A stretch of DNA of 64,000 nucleotides from an uncultured Lachnospiraceae bacterium. Its GTDB lineage: Bacteria; Bacillota; Clostridia; Lachnospirales; Lachnospiraceae. Positions 18,152 through 27,387 of this stretch are shown piece after piece (position 1 is the first letter of the stretch; every line of letters begins with the position of its first letter). Under the pieces are notes generated by a model. That model was not told where the DNA came from, did no database searches, and saw only the letters and a program-made list of their open reading frames with translations. The stretch is from positions 155,672 through 219,671 of the forward strand of contig CAMWFQ010000004.1 in NCBI GenBank assembly GCA_947173495.1. The letters run 5' to 3'. Made by a program: the position numbers and the translations under genes.

Positions 18152-19450
18152 CTACAGGCTGTATCTTGCCAGAATCTGCTCAAAGCACCAGGAATAATCG
18201 ATAGCGGGAACATTTTCGGCTGCTACGATATATTCTACTCCATATACATCGCCGCCGGCCAGATATTTGATAGTGCCCACCTGTGTGCCGGCCTGTACGG
18301 GAGCGGTAAGGCTTTCCGCTATCTGGCAGCTGACCTGGAACTGCTCGCCTTTTTTCAGGAGAAGTCCATCTTCCAGGGAAGCAGTCTTTCCGGTATTCCA
18401 TTTCCCATCCCGGTCAATTTCCAGTCGGGTATATGCAGTGGAATCAAGCCTCTGGGTCTGCCCGTTCATCACCGGGAGATCCGGCAGGCTGCTTTCGTCA
18501 TAGGCGGCCTCTGAGAGGCTGTGATACTCAAAATTTTCCAGCCCGTAGTTCATCAGCTGCCGGGTATCGCTCCATTTATAGCTTTTGTTATTCGGCCAGC
18601 CGCAGGCAAGAAGAGCCACCACAAAGGTTCTGTTATCCCGGTTTAAAGCGCCTACATAACAGTAGCCGGCATTTCCGGTGAAGCCGGTTTTTCCGGAAAG
18701 GGCGCCTTCCATCATGGAAAGAAAAGCGTTGTGGTTATTACAGTGGAAGCTTCTGCCGCTGGGCTGATAGTCTCCGTCTTTTTCATGAAAGCTCTGAAAG
18801 GAGTAGGAGGCGGTGCGGGTGATCGTAAGAAACTCCTCTTTTTTGGGAGAATCCATGATACAATAGGACATGATCCTGGCAAGATCAGCGGCAGTGGTGG
18901 AGTGGGCTTTCACGATCCCGTCTTTTCCGGAGGCAGTGGCGTCCAGACCATTGGGGGTAATGAAAAAGGTATCAAAGCATCCCAGATCCCGCGCTTTCTG
19001 ATTCATCATATCGGCGAAACCGGCGCAGCTCCCGCCGATGTGTTCCGCTATCACCACGGCGGAATCGTTATGGGATTCCAGCATCAGAGAATAAAGCAGA
19101 TCTTCCAGCCGGAAGTATTCACCGGATGCAGCGTTCAGCTTTACCTTGGGCATACTGGCAGCGTAGGGGGAAACAACGACATAGTCCTCTTTGCAGCCGT
19201 ATTCAAGGGCAAGGATACAGGTCATGATCTTGGTAGTACTTGCCATGGGGAGCGGGTTGTGTCCGTCTTTTTCGTACAGAATCCGTCCGGAGGAGGCGTC
19301 CATCAGAACGGCGGAGCGCGCATAAAGCTGCAGGGGCGGAGAAGAGTCTTCCTCAGCCTGCAGCAAAAGAACGGTATCCGGCGACAGAAAAGAGAAGAAA
19401 AGGGAGAAAAGGATTGCAAGCAGAACAGCATATTTCTTGATTGAGGTCAT
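18152..19450 (-). CDS. D-alanyl-D-alanine carboxypeptidase (S11 family), second copy
   Basis: A protein of 432 residues with a signal peptide (hydrophobic FLSPDTVLLLQA near residues 22-33). The active motifs are STTK, SHN and KTG (SGKTGFT). The C-terminal beta domain ends in a short amphipathic stretch. DacB-type enzymes near scpAB in Clostridia often belong to sporulation, but nothing here proves that. The start has only a weak ribosome site. It diverges from the asparaginase gene. Confidence 0.9.
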   Translation of the reverse strand: MTSIKKYAVLLAILFSLFFSFLSPDTVLLLQAEEDSSPPLQLYARSAVLMDASSGRILYEKDGHNPLPMASTTKIMTCILALEYGCKEDYVVVSPYAASMPKVKLNAASGEYFRLEDLLYSLMLESHNDSAVVIAEHIGGSCAGFADMMNQKARDLGCFDTFFITPNGLDATASGKDGIVKAHSTTAADLARIMSYCIMDSPKKEEFLTITRTASYSFQSFHEKDGDYQPSGRSFHCNNHNAFLSMMEGALSGKTGFTGNAGYCYVGALNRDNRTFVVALLACGWPNNKSYKWSDTRQLMNYGLENFEYHSLSEAAYDESSLPDLPVMNGQTQRLDSTAYTRLEIDRDGKWNTGKTASLEDGLLLKKGEQFQVSCQIAESLTAPVQAGTQVGTIKYLAGGDVYGVEYIVAAENVPAIDYSWCFEQILARYSL

Positions 19451-19533
19451 ACATTTTCATCCGGAAAAGCATTTTCCTTTATTTATATGAGTGAAAAAGA
19501 GTAAAATATTCAAAAGAGAGGCAGGATTGTACT

Positions 19534-19553
19534 GTGAAAAATAAATTTTTCAC
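19534..19553. promoter_or_regulatory. Palindrome between divergent dacB-like and asparaginase genes
   Basis: GTGAAAAA-TAAA-TTTTTCAC is a perfect inverted repeat in the 177-base gap between divergent genes. It could be an operator or an RNA hairpin in the asparaginase leader. No clear -35/-10 pair was found in the gap. Confidence 0.35.
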
Positions 19554-19627
19554 AAACGAACTTGTTCACCTTACAAATATTGTGCTGACGCCCAAATTTG
19601 CAGGTGTTGGCAGCATGGGGGATTTAT

Positions 19628-20707
19628 ATGAAAAAGATACTGGTAGTTTTGACAGGGGGAACCATAGGAAGCAAAGTGACGCAGGACTGTATGGATGTGA
19701 CCGACTCTTCGCCTTATCTGCTTCTCAAACTTTACAGACAGCGTTATGGAAGTCCCGGAGGTGCAGATGACGGGAACCGGTATCCAAACCAGACGGGCGA
19801 AACAGAAAATGAATTTGAAGTGATAAATCCTCTGCTGGTGCTGAGCGAAAATATGACGCTGGATACCTGGACTCGTCTGTGCCGGACAATGTGGGAGATT
19901 CCTTATGAAACATACGAAGGCGTGATAGTGACGCACGGATCAGATACGTTGTCCTTTACTTCAGCGCTTCTGGGCATGCTTCTGAGGCATGTGCCGGTAC
20001 CGGTGGTACTTACGGCATCCAATTATCCTCTGGGGGAAGAAAAAAGTAACGGACTTGTCAATTTCAGAAGCGCAGTAGAGCTGATCCGCAACAGTTCGCT
20101 GAAAGGTGTGTTTACCGTATATCAGAGCCCGGAGGGTGAAAACAATGTGTATCTGGCAAGCCGCCTGATGGAGGCGGATCCTTACCGTGACCGGTTCGCG
20201 GGTTTTGACGGCGTTCCTCTGGGAAAGATGGAAAATGGCGTTTTCCGATATGAACCCTGCGAAATCAATCCGTCTCTGGAGGAAATCTGCGGAGAGCGGC
20301 AGCCAATAGCCGGTCAGAGCCCGGTTTTCAGAAAACCGGTTCTTTTACTGCGTCCCTATCCCGGGCTGGACTATGAGATGATCCGTCTGGATAAAAAACC
20401 TGCGGCAGTGTTGCATTATCTGTATCACTCCTCCACAGCCTGCATAGCGGGAGAAGAAAGCTCCCTTCTGCGTTTTATGGAACGGTGCGGTGAGGAGAAT
20501 GTACCGGTTTATATTGCCTCCTGTAAGGACCCGGCAGGGAGAAATTATGCGACGGCAAAGGCGATACTGGAAAAGGGCGCGATTCCAATGGAAAATATTT
20601 CCCTTGAGGCATCCTACGCAAAGCTTCTTCTTCTGTATAATCTGGATGAAAAGACGGCGGCGGAGCGCGTGGGAAGCACCTTCTATTTCGAACAGCTTCC
20701 CCGGTAA
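19628..20707 (+). CDS. L-asparaginase
   Basis: Hydrolyses asparagine to aspartate and ammonia. Both threonine motifs are present: TGGTIGSK at the N-terminus and THGSDTLSFT near residue 100. No signal peptide, so it is probably the cytoplasmic type. ATG 19628, with GGGGG six bases upstream, is preferred over ATG 19598. It is 359 residues long, slightly over the type I norm. Confidence 0.88.
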   Translation: MKKILVVLTGGTIGSKVTQDCMDVTDSSPYLLLKLYRQRYGSPGGADDGNRYPNQTGETENEFEVINPLLVLSENMTLDTWTRLCRTMWEIPYETYEGVIVTHGSDTLSFTSALLGMLLRHVPVPVVLTASNYPLGEEKSNGLVNFRSAVELIRNSSLKGVFTVYQSPEGENNVYLASRLMEADPYRDRFAGFDGVPLGKMENGVFRYEPCEINPSLEEICGERQPIAGQSPVFRKPVLLLRPYPGLDYEMIRLDKKPAAVLHYLYHSSTACIAGEESSLLRFMERCGEENVPVYIASCKDPAGRNYATAKAILEKGAIPMENISLEASYAKLLLLYNLDEKTAAERVGSTFYFEQLPR

Positions 20708-20764
20708 AATCTGTAAAAAAAGTGTAAATTTTAAAATTTTATTCTATGCGGTTTATGACATTTG

Positions 20765-20773
20765 TGGTATACT
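20765..20773 (+). promoter_or_regulatory. Extended -10 promoter of the Na+ pump operon
   Basis: TGG precedes TATACT (20768-20773), an extended -10 element. No good -35 is seen at 17 bases. It lies 80 bases before the carboxyltransferase gene. Confidence 0.4.
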
Positions 20774-20852
20774 TCTATAGATATATTATGGGGATGTATG
20801 TGTCCCTGTGAATAAAGTTACAATTTTTTAATATAAAATGGAGGGCTGAAAC

Positions 20853-22283
20853 ATGAGTACTACTTCACAGGCGAGTCAAAGAATTGAAGCTTTGCTCGAT
20901 GAAAACAGTTTCGTTGAAATTGGTGCGCAGGTAACGGCAAGAAACACTGATTTTAATCTGAAACAGACCCAAACTCCTTCGGATGGCGTGATCACCGGAT
21001 ACGGAGTGATAGGCGGCAGCCTTGTGTATGTATACAGCCAGGATGCGTCCGTGTTGAACGGCAGTGTCGGTGAAATGCATGCCAGAAAAATTGCGAATCT
21101 TTATGACCTGGCGCTGAAGATGGGCGCACCGGTTATCGGTCTGATCGAGTCTGCAGGGCTCAGACTGCAGGAGGGGGCAGATGCACTGGCCGGGTTTGGT
21201 GAAATTTACAAAAAGCAGGTATTAAGCTCCGGTGTGATCCCTCAGATTACGGCAATTTTCGGTTCCTGCGGAGGTGGTCTTGCTTTAATTCCCACACTGA
21301 CTGATTTTACATTCATGGAAGAGAAGAAGGCAAAGCTGTTTGTCAATGCGCCCAATACGTTAGATGGAAATGAGATCAGCAAATGTGATACTTCTGCAGC
21401 GCAGTTCCAGAGCAGTGAAGCCGGGATTGTTGATGTGGTTGCGCCGGAAGCCGAGCTGATCGCTCAGATCAGAGAACTGGTGGGCATGCTTCCTGCCAAC
21501 AATGAAGAGGGAACTCCGATGGAGGAGTGTGCAGACGAACTGAACCGCGCCTGTGAGGACATAGCGGGCTGCGTGGGAGATACCTCCATTGCCCTTTCTC
21601 AGATCGCAGATGATGCGAGAGTATTTGAAGCCAGGGCCGGGTATGCCAGAGAAATGGTGACGGCGCTGATCCGTTTAAACGGTGTGACGGTGGGAGCTGT
21701 CGCCAACAGAAGCGAGATCTATGGGGAAGATGGAGAAGTGTCTGATAAGTTTGATGCGGTGCTGACTCCGGAAGGATGTGAAAAGGCGGCGGATTTCATC
21801 AATTTCTGTGATGCATTTGACATTCCGGTTCTTTCCCTTACCAATGTAAAAGGCTTCAAGGCGGATAAGTGTGCAGAAAAGAGAATGGCAAAAGCGGCGG
21901 CTAAGCTGACTTATGCATTCGCCAATGCAACGGTTCCCAAGGTGAATCTGGTGATCGGACAGGCGTTTGGAAGCGCTTATGTCGCTATGAATTCCAAAGC
22001 CATTGGCGCGGATATTACTATGGCGTGGCCGGATGCGCAGATCGGAACCATGGATGCAAAGCTGGCGGCAAAGATTATCTGTGACGGACAGGGCGCGGAG
22101 GCTATTGACGCCTGTGCAGAAGAGTATGCAGCGCACCAGACAAGCGCAGAAGGCGCAGCAAGAAGAGGATATGTGGATCAGATCATTGAACCTGCCGCCA
22201 CAAGGAAGTATGTGATCGGAGCTTTTGAGATGCTGCTCTCCAAAAAAGAAGACCGTCCCGCAAAGAAGCACGGTACAGTTTAG
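20853..22283 (+). CDS. Acyl-CoA carboxyltransferase subunit (12S/PCCB type)
   Basis: A protein of 476 residues with two crotonase-like carboxyltransferase halves. It transfers CO2 between an acyl-CoA and biotin. The N-half has the acyl-CoA loop LIESAGLRLQEG and GSCGGGLALIP; the C-half has GQAFGSAYVAMNSK and AWPDAQIGTMDA. In this operon it precedes OadG-, biotin- and OadB-type subunits and a 5S carboxyltransferase. It may therefore be a methylmalonyl- or malonyl-CoA decarboxylase subunit, or the 12S part of a transcarboxylase. The acyl-CoA substrate cannot be told from sequence alone. Confidence 0.85.
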   Translation: MSTTSQASQRIEALLDENSFVEIGAQVTARNTDFNLKQTQTPSDGVITGYGVIGGSLVYVYSQDASVLNGSVGEMHARKIANLYDLALKMGAPVIGLIESAGLRLQEGADALAGFGEIYKKQVLSSGVIPQITAIFGSCGGGLALIPTLTDFTFMEEKKAKLFVNAPNTLDGNEISKCDTSAAQFQSSEAGIVDVVAPEAELIAQIRELVGMLPANNEEGTPMEECADELNRACEDIAGCVGDTSIALSQIADDARVFEARAGYAREMVTALIRLNGVTVGAVANRSEIYGEDGEVSDKFDAVLTPEGCEKAADFINFCDAFDIPVLSLTNVKGFKADKCAEKRMAKAAAKLTYAFANATVPKVNLVIGQAFGSAYVAMNSKAIGADITMAWPDAQIGTMDAKLAAKIICDGQGAEAIDACAEEYAAHQTSAEGAARRGYVDQIIEPAATRKYVIGAFEMLLSKKEDRPAKKHGTV

Positions 22284-22301
22284 AAAGGATGCTTACTTAA
22301 T

Positions 22302-23024
22302 ATGAAAAAATGGTTATTAGTATTAGGTATGATTACCTGTATGCTTGGTTTGACAGCCTGCGGTGAGCAGCAGGAGGAAGAAGCTCCTCTGATGTCAGAA
22401 GCAGAAGCCGAGGAACTGGGAGCACAGATTGTTGGGACCATCAATCAGTATGTAGTTCTGGAAGCCAAGGACCAGGTGGCGGATCCGCTGTTGTTGAATG
22501 CAATTGAAAGCTGGGAATCTGCTGCTGAGGATATGGGTGATTATGAAGAAATTATCGGTACCGAGTCCCATTTTGACGGGGATGACGGTATCATTGACAT
22601 CAGAATCAGAGGTTCTGTACGTGAAGCAATCGTGGAAATCGTAATTGAGAAGAATGCGCTGGCAAGTGTTTCCGTCAATGTAGAATATACGTTTGGCGAA
22701 CAGATGAAGAAGGCAGCATTGAATACCCTTCTCGGAATGGGAACCGTATTTGTAGTGCTGATCCTGATTTCCTTTATCATCAGTCTTTTCACATTTATAC
22801 CGAAGATCCAGGATAAATTCTCTAAGAAGAAGGTACAGGAAGAAGTAAAGCCGGCGGTTCAGAAGCCTGTTATGCAGGCGCAGGAAGAAGAAGACCTTAC
22901 GGATGATCTGGAACTGGTTGCCGTGATTGCCGCTGCGGTTGCAGCAAGTGAAGGCGCTTCCTCTGCAGATGGATTTATGGTAAGAAGTATCAGGCGTGCC
23001 GGCCGTAACTGGCAGAAAGCATAG
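22302..23024 (+). CDS. OadG-family subunit with lipoprotein-like N-terminus
   Basis: A protein of 240 residues. The first 20 residues end in a lipobox (LGLTAC), followed by an extracellular domain of about 110 residues. A membrane helix (about 148-170) and an acidic cytoplasmic tail follow, as in OadG/MmdD small subunits. OadG holds the decarboxylase complex at the membrane. The extra lipoprotein-like domain makes it much longer than classical OadG. AAAGGAT lies 11 bases before the ATG. Confidence 0.75.
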   Translation: MKKWLLVLGMITCMLGLTACGEQQEEEAPLMSEAEAEELGAQIVGTINQYVVLEAKDQVADPLLLNAIESWESAAEDMGDYEEIIGTESHFDGDDGIIDIRIRGSVREAIVEIVIEKNALASVSVNVEYTFGEQMKKAALNTLLGMGTVFVVLILISFIISLFTFIPKIQDKFSKKKVQEEVKPAVQKPVMQAQEEEDLTDDLELVAVIAAAVAASEGASSADGFMVRSIRRAGRNWQKA

Positions 23025-23100
23025 GAAATTTTTTCACAGTATGATCGTCAGATAATGAGAAGCAATTTATTATAACATTTATTTCAGGAGGAATTCAGTA

Positions 23101-23460
23101 ATGAAAAATTATACAATTACCGTAAACGGAAACGTATATGACGTAGTAGTAGAGGAAGGCACTTCTACAGGGGCGGCAGCTCCTGCGGTACCGAAAGCGG
23201 CACCCAAGGCAGCCCCGAAAGCGGCGGCAAAGGCAGCCGGTGCAGGCAGCATCAGAGTAGAAGCCGGTGCAGCCGGAAAGGTATACAAGATCGAAGCAAG
23301 CGTGGGCCAGGCTCTGAAAGCCGGTGATGCCGTAGTCATTGTAGAAGCAATGAAGATGGAAATCCCTGTTGTGGCACCTCAGGACGGTACCGTAGCAAGC
23401 ATTGATGTAGCGGTAGGCGATGCTGTTGAAGCAGGAGCATTACTGGCAACACTCAATTAA
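23101..23460 (+). CDS. Biotin carboxyl carrier subunit
   Basis: A 119-residue carrier with a flexible Ala/Pro/Lys linker (residues 24-48) and a C-terminal biotinyl domain. The biotinylated lysine is in EAMKM. It moves CO2 between the carboxyltransferase and the membrane OadB-type subunit. A strong AGGAGG site is present. Confidence 0.95.
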   Translation: MKNYTITVNGNVYDVVVEEGTSTGAAAPAVPKAAPKAAPKAAAKAAGAGSIRVEAGAAGKVYKIEASVGQALKAGDAVVIVEAMKMEIPVVAPQDGTVASIDVAVGDAVEAGALLATLN

Positions 23461-23501
23461 GCGCGGCTGTTTGCTGAGAAAATCAACAGGAGGTAAAAGA
23501 A

Positions 23502-24653
23502 ATGGATTATATTGTAACTACACTGTCAAATCTAATTCATCAGACAGCATTTTTCAATCTGACCATTGGAAATTATGTGATGATTTTCTTTGCCTGTGTA
23601 TTTCTTTATCTTGCGATTGCCAAAGGCTTTGAGCCCCTGCTTTTGACACCCATCGCATTTGGTATGCTGCTGGTCAATATTTATCCTGATATCATGCTGA
23701 GTATTGAGGATTCCGCAAATGGTGCCGGCGGCCTGCTGTATTATTTTTATCTCTTAGATGAATGGGCGATCCTTCCTTCCCTGATTTTCATGGGGGTAGG
23801 CGCTATGACGGACTTTGGTCCTCTGATTGCCAATCCTAAGAGTTTTCTGCTTGGCGCAGCGGCACAGTTTGGTATTTTTGCCGCTTATTTCGGTGCGATC
23901 GCTTTTGGATTTAACGATAAGGCAGCCGCAGCGATTTCCATCATCGGCGGCGCAGACGGCCCGACCTCCATTTTCCTTGCAGGAAAGCTGGGACAGACCG
24001 CACTGCTTGGCCCGATCGCAGTGGCGGCGTATTCCTATATGTCTCTGGTACCCATTATTCAGCCGCCCATTATGAAGCTGCTGACCACAGAGCAGGAGAG
24101 AAAGATCAAGATGGGGCAGCTTCGTCCCGTATCCAAGCTGGAAAAGATCCTCTTTCCTATCGTTGTTACTATCGTAGTCTGCATGATTCTTCCTACCACG
24201 GCTCCTCTTGTAGGTATGCTGATGCTTGGAAATCTGTTCAGAGAATCCGGTGTTGTGAGACAGCTGACAGATACTGCGTCTAATGCGCTCATGTACATCG
24301 TTGTTATCCTGCTGGGCACTTCCGTGGGAGCGACCACAAGCGCAGAGGCATTCCTGAACTGGGATACCTTAAAGATTGTGGCGCTTGGCCTGATTGCGTT
24401 TGCTTTTGGTACTGCAGCGGGCGTCCTGTTCGGAAAGATTATGTGTGTTGCAACTAAGGGCAAGGTGAATCCTCTGATCGGATCCGCCGGCGTTTCAGCA
24501 GTGCCCATGGCTGCCAGAGTTTCCCAGAAAGTGGGTGCGGAAGCAGATCCGACCAACTTCCTGCTCATGCATGCAATGGGACCCAATGTGGCAGGTGTTA
24601 TCGGTACGGCTGTAGCGGCAGGAACCTTCATGGCAGTATTCGGAGTATTCTAA
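23502..24653 (+). CDS. oadB: Na+-translocating decarboxylase beta subunit
   Basis: Integral membrane subunit (383 residues, about ten helices) that decarboxylates carboxybiotin and exports Na+. The conserved loop [18 protein letters not shown] carries the key Asp. The C-terminal helices contain the conserved [24 protein letters not shown] precedes the ATG. The name is by family; the complex could also be the methylmalonyl-CoA type (MmdB). Confidence 0.93.
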   Translation: MDYIVTTLSNLIHQTAFFNLTIGNYVMIFFACVFLYLAIAKGFEPLLLTPIAFGMLLVNIYPDIMLSIEDSANGAGGLLYYFYLLDEWAILPSLIFMGVGAMTDFGPLIANPKSFLLGAAAQFGIFAAYFGAIAFGFNDKAAAAISIIGGADGPTSIFLAGKLGQTALLGPIAVAAYSYMSLVPIIQPPIMKLLTTEQERKIKMGQLRPVSKLEKILFPIVVTIVVCMILPTTAPLVGMLMLGNLFRESGVVRQLTDTASNALMYIVVILLGTSVGATTSAEAFLNWDTLKIVALGLIAFAFGTAAGVLFGKIMCVATKGKVNPLIGSAGVSAVPMAARVSQKVGAEADPTNFLLMHAMGPNVAGVIGTAVAAGTFMAVFGVF

Positions 24654-24687
24654 AAAGAATTTAAATAATTTCAGGAGGAGAATAGAA

Positions 24688-26115
24688 ATGTCAGAACAGG
24701 CTAAAAAACCGGTTGGAATCATGGAAACCGTTCTTCGTGACGCGCATCAGTCTCTGATCGCAACAAGAATGCCTACCGAAATGATGCTTCCGATCGTTGA
24801 AAAAATGGATAAAGTCGGCTACCATGCAGTGGAGTGCTGGGGCGGAGCAACTTTTGACGCATCCCTTCGTTTCTTAAAGGAAGATCCGTGGGACAGACTC
24901 AGAAAGTTAAGAGATGGCTTCAAAAATACAAAGCTTCAGATGCTGTTTAGAGGTCAGAATATTCTGGGATACAGACCGTACGCAGACGACGTGGTAGACA
25001 GCTTTGTTGAAAAATCAATTGCAAACGGTATCGATATTATCCGTATTTTTGACTGCTTAAATGATCTGAGAAACCTGCAGGAAGCAGTCAGCGCTACCAA
25101 CAAGGTAAAAGCGAGAGAAGGAAGAGGCCATGCGCAGGTTGCACTTTCCTATACCCTGGGCGATGCCTATACCATGGAATACTGGATGGATATGGCAAAG
25201 AAGATTGAGGAAATGGGGGCGGATTCTATCTGTATCAAGGATATGGCGGGTCTTCTTGTTCCTTATAAGGCTTCTGAGATGATTTCGGCTATGAAGTCTG
25301 CTACCAGACTTCCGATCCAGCTTCATACTCATTATACGTCCGGTGTGGCAAGTATGACCTATCTGAAAGCAGTGGAGGCAGGAGTGGATGTGATTGACTG
25401 CGCGATTTCACCTTTTGCTCTGGGAACATCCCAGCCGGCTACAGAAGTTATGGTGGAGACTTTTAAGGGAACTCCTTATGATACCGGTTATGATCAGAGT
25501 ATTCTGGCTGAAATTGCAGATTATTTCAGACCTTACAGAGATGAGTGCCTTGCAAGTGGTCTGTTAAATCCCAAGGTTATGGGCGTTGATATCAAGACGC
25601 TGCTGTATCAGGTTCCCGGCGGCATGCTTTCTAACATGGTGAGCCAGCTGAAGGAACAGAATGCGGAAGACAAATATTATGATGTATTGAGAGAGATCCC
25701 CGAGGTTCGGAAAGATCTGGGTGAGCCTCCTCTTGTTACGCCTTCTTCCCAGATCGTGGGTACACAGGCTGTGTTCAACGTTCTTATGGGCGAGAGATAC
25801 AAGATGGCCACCAAGGAGACAAAGGCGGTACTGCGCGGAGAATATGGCCAGACGGTTAAGCCTATGAACCAGGAGATCATTGATAAGGTTATCCCCGGAG
25901 AGAAGAGGATTACATGCCGTCCTGCCGATCTGCTGGAAAATGAGATGGATAAGCTTGAGTCAGAGATGAAGGAGTGGAAACAGCAGGATGAGGACGTTCT
26001 GTCCTACGCTCTCTTCCCGCAGGTTGCCATGGATTTCTTTAAATACCGTCAGGCACAGCAGGAAAAAGTGGATATGACACAGGCGGATACCAAAAACGCA
26101 GCATATCCTGTATAA
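24688..26115 (+). CDS. Pyruvate/oxaloacetate carboxyltransferase (OadA, 5S-type)
   Basis: A protein of 475 residues with the HMGL-like TIM barrel (ETVLRDAHQSLIATRM; metal-binding QLHTHYTSG) and the conserved carboxylase domain. It ends before any biotin domain, so biotin comes from the separate carrier at 23101. Its reaction is carboxyl transfer between oxaloacetate/pyruvate and biotin. It closes the operon and is followed by a terminator hairpin. Confidence 0.9.
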   Translation: MSEQAKKPVGIMETVLRDAHQSLIATRMPTEMMLPIVEKMDKVGYHAVECWGGATFDASLRFLKEDPWDRLRKLRDGFKNTKLQMLFRGQNILGYRPYADDVVDSFVEKSIANGIDIIRIFDCLNDLRNLQEAVSATNKVKAREGRGHAQVALSYTLGDAYTMEYWMDMAKKIEEMGADSICIKDMAGLLVPYKASEMISAMKSATRLPIQLHTHYTSGVASMTYLKAVEAGVDVIDCAISPFALGTSQPATEVMVETFKGTPYDTGYDQSILAEIADYFRPYRDECLASGLLNPKVMGVDIKTLLYQVPGGMLSNMVSQLKEQNAEDKYYDVLREIPEVRKDLGEPPLVTPSSQIVGTQAVFNVLMGERYKMATKETKAVLRGEYGQTVKPMNQEIIDKVIPGEKRITCRPADLLENEMDKLESEMKEWKQQDEDVLSYALFPQVAMDFFKYRQAQQEKVDMTQADTKNAAYPV

Positions 26116-26137
26116 GAAACTGAAATGAATTAGTATG

Positions 26138-26172
26138 GCCCTCATGCAAATCATTTGTATGAGGGCTCTCAT
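26138..26172 (+). terminator. Terminator of the Na+ pump operon
   Basis: GCCCTCAT pairs with ATGAGGGC around a loop that itself pairs partly (GCAAATCATTTGT). The tail TCTCATCATG is only moderately T-rich. Repeat units start right after it. Confidence 0.6.
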
Positions 26173-26173
26173 C

Positions 26174-26372
26174 ATGCGCAGGCCCGCATAAGGAAATTTG
26201 CTGCTGAAGCAAGCATGCGGGCCGCGCGGCGAGTAGGGGAAGATAAATCTTCCCTACTCGATTTAAATAAGACTTTTGCAGGCAGGTCCGCACCATAAAT
26301 GCGGGGAAGTTTGCTGCTGAAGCAGCATGCGGGCTGTGCGCGGGCAGAGGGAAAAGTCTTCGCTGCCCGATA
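26174..26372 (+). repeat. Nested-hairpin repeat, two tandem units
   Basis: Unit 1 (26174-26264): GCGC-AG-GCCCGCAT pairs with ATGCGGGC-CGCGC; second hairpin CGAGTAGGGGAAGA / TCTTCCCTACTCG. Unit 2 (about 26274-26372): GGTCCGCA pairs with TGCGGGCT through two G-T pairs, the inner hairpin is TGCTGC-TGAA-GCAGCA, and the second hairpin is CGGGCAG / CTGCCCG. Compared with the 1456 units most stem bases differ, yet pairing is kept. The block ends 8 bases before the AGGAGG of the NYN gene. Confidence 0.85.
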
Positions 26373-26392
26373 AATGGATCAGGAGGATTTAA

Positions 26393-27331
26393 ATGGAGAA
26401 TAAGCGTTTCGCGCTTCTGATAGATGCAGATAATATTTCGGCAAAATACATAGGTGATATTTTAGAAGAGCTTTCTACCTATGGCATTACCACATACAAA
26501 AGGATATATGGGGACTGGACCAGTACCCAGGCTACGAAATGGAAAGGAGAGCTTCTGGAAAATTCTGTCATTCCGGTACAGCAGTTCAGCAATACAGTAG
26601 GAAAGAATGCCACAGATTCCACCCTGATCATTGATGCCATGGATATTCTTTATACAGGAAATGTGGATGGGTTCTGTATTGTTTCCAGCGACAGCGATTT
26701 CACCCGTCTGGCAAGCCGCTTAAGAGAGTCCGGAATGGAAGTGATCGGAATGGGGGAAGAAAAGACGCCGCGTTCCTTCCGTGTGGCCTGTACAAGGTTT
26801 GTGAATCTGGAGAATCTGGGCAATCAGGACGAGGATACGGGGGATGAGGAGCGCAACGACAATACTATTGGCAGGGAAGTGATCTATAATGCTATTACCA
26901 ATATCATTAATGAAAATGAAAATAAGGGTAAGAGCGTGGAACTTGCCGCAGTAGGAAACCGACTGGTAAATATGTATCCTGATTTTGACGTACGGAATTA
27001 TGGTTATAGCCTTCTTTCAAAATTCGTGGAAGATGCAGGGCTCTTTCTTCTGGAAAAGCGTCAGAATGTTGTTACGCTTTTTCTGAAGGATAATGCCCAG
27101 TCCAGGGAAGAGATCAGAGAATTTATCGGCGAGGCGGTGCATAAGGCAGGCAGAAAGGGAATCGGGATCAGCGAACTCAGCAACCGGGTCTACAATAAGT
27201 ACGACAATTTTAATGTGAAGGATTTCGGATACAGCCAGTTCTCCAAGTTTGTTCAGGGAATTGGGAATGTGGAGGTGTATCAGGATAAGAATGGACGCAA
27301 GAGAGCGCGGGAAGGATCCGGAGAGAGATAA
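26393..27331 (+). CDS. NYN-domain nuclease-like protein with OST-HTH/LOTUS domains
   Basis: A protein of 312 residues. The N-terminal NYN/DUF88 (LabA-like) domain shows the acidic metal-site residues LIDADN and SSDSDF expected of a PIN-like RNase. Two C-terminal OST-HTH/LOTUS repeats (about 160-225 and 240-305) share the phrases NYGYSLLSKFV and DFGYSQFSKFV and probably bind RNA. A perfect AGGAGG precedes the ATG. RNA cleavage is inferred. Confidence 0.85.
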   Translation: MENKRFALLIDADNISAKYIGDILEELSTYGITTYKRIYGDWTSTQATKWKGELLENSVIPVQQFSNTVGKNATDSTLIIDAMDILYTGNVDGFCIVSSDSDFTRLASRLRESGMEVIGMGEEKTPRSFRVACTRFVNLENLGNQDEDTGDEERNDNTIGREVIYNAITNIINENENKGKSVELAAVGNRLVNMYPDFDVRNYGYSLLSKFVEDAGLFLLEKRQNVVTLFLKDNAQSREEIREFIGEAVHKAGRKGIGISELSNRVYNKYDNFNVKDFGYSQFSKFVQGIGNVEVYQDKNGRKRAREGSGER

Positions 27332-27350
27332 ACAGTAGAATTTATGAAAT

Positions 27351-27387
27351 GGCAGGTAACAGTGAGAAGCGTTACTTGCCATTTTTA
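27351..27387 (+). terminator. Intrinsic terminator of the NYN gene
   Basis: GGCAGGTAAC pairs with GTTACTTGCC (one G-T pair), followed by ATTTTTATG, where the repeat block begins. Confidence 0.75.

Noticed and set aside
18731..19444. Plus-strand ORF of 237 codons opposite the second carboxypeptidase
   Set aside because: The minus-strand frame has the signal peptide and all catalytic motifs; the plus frame is a composition shadow.
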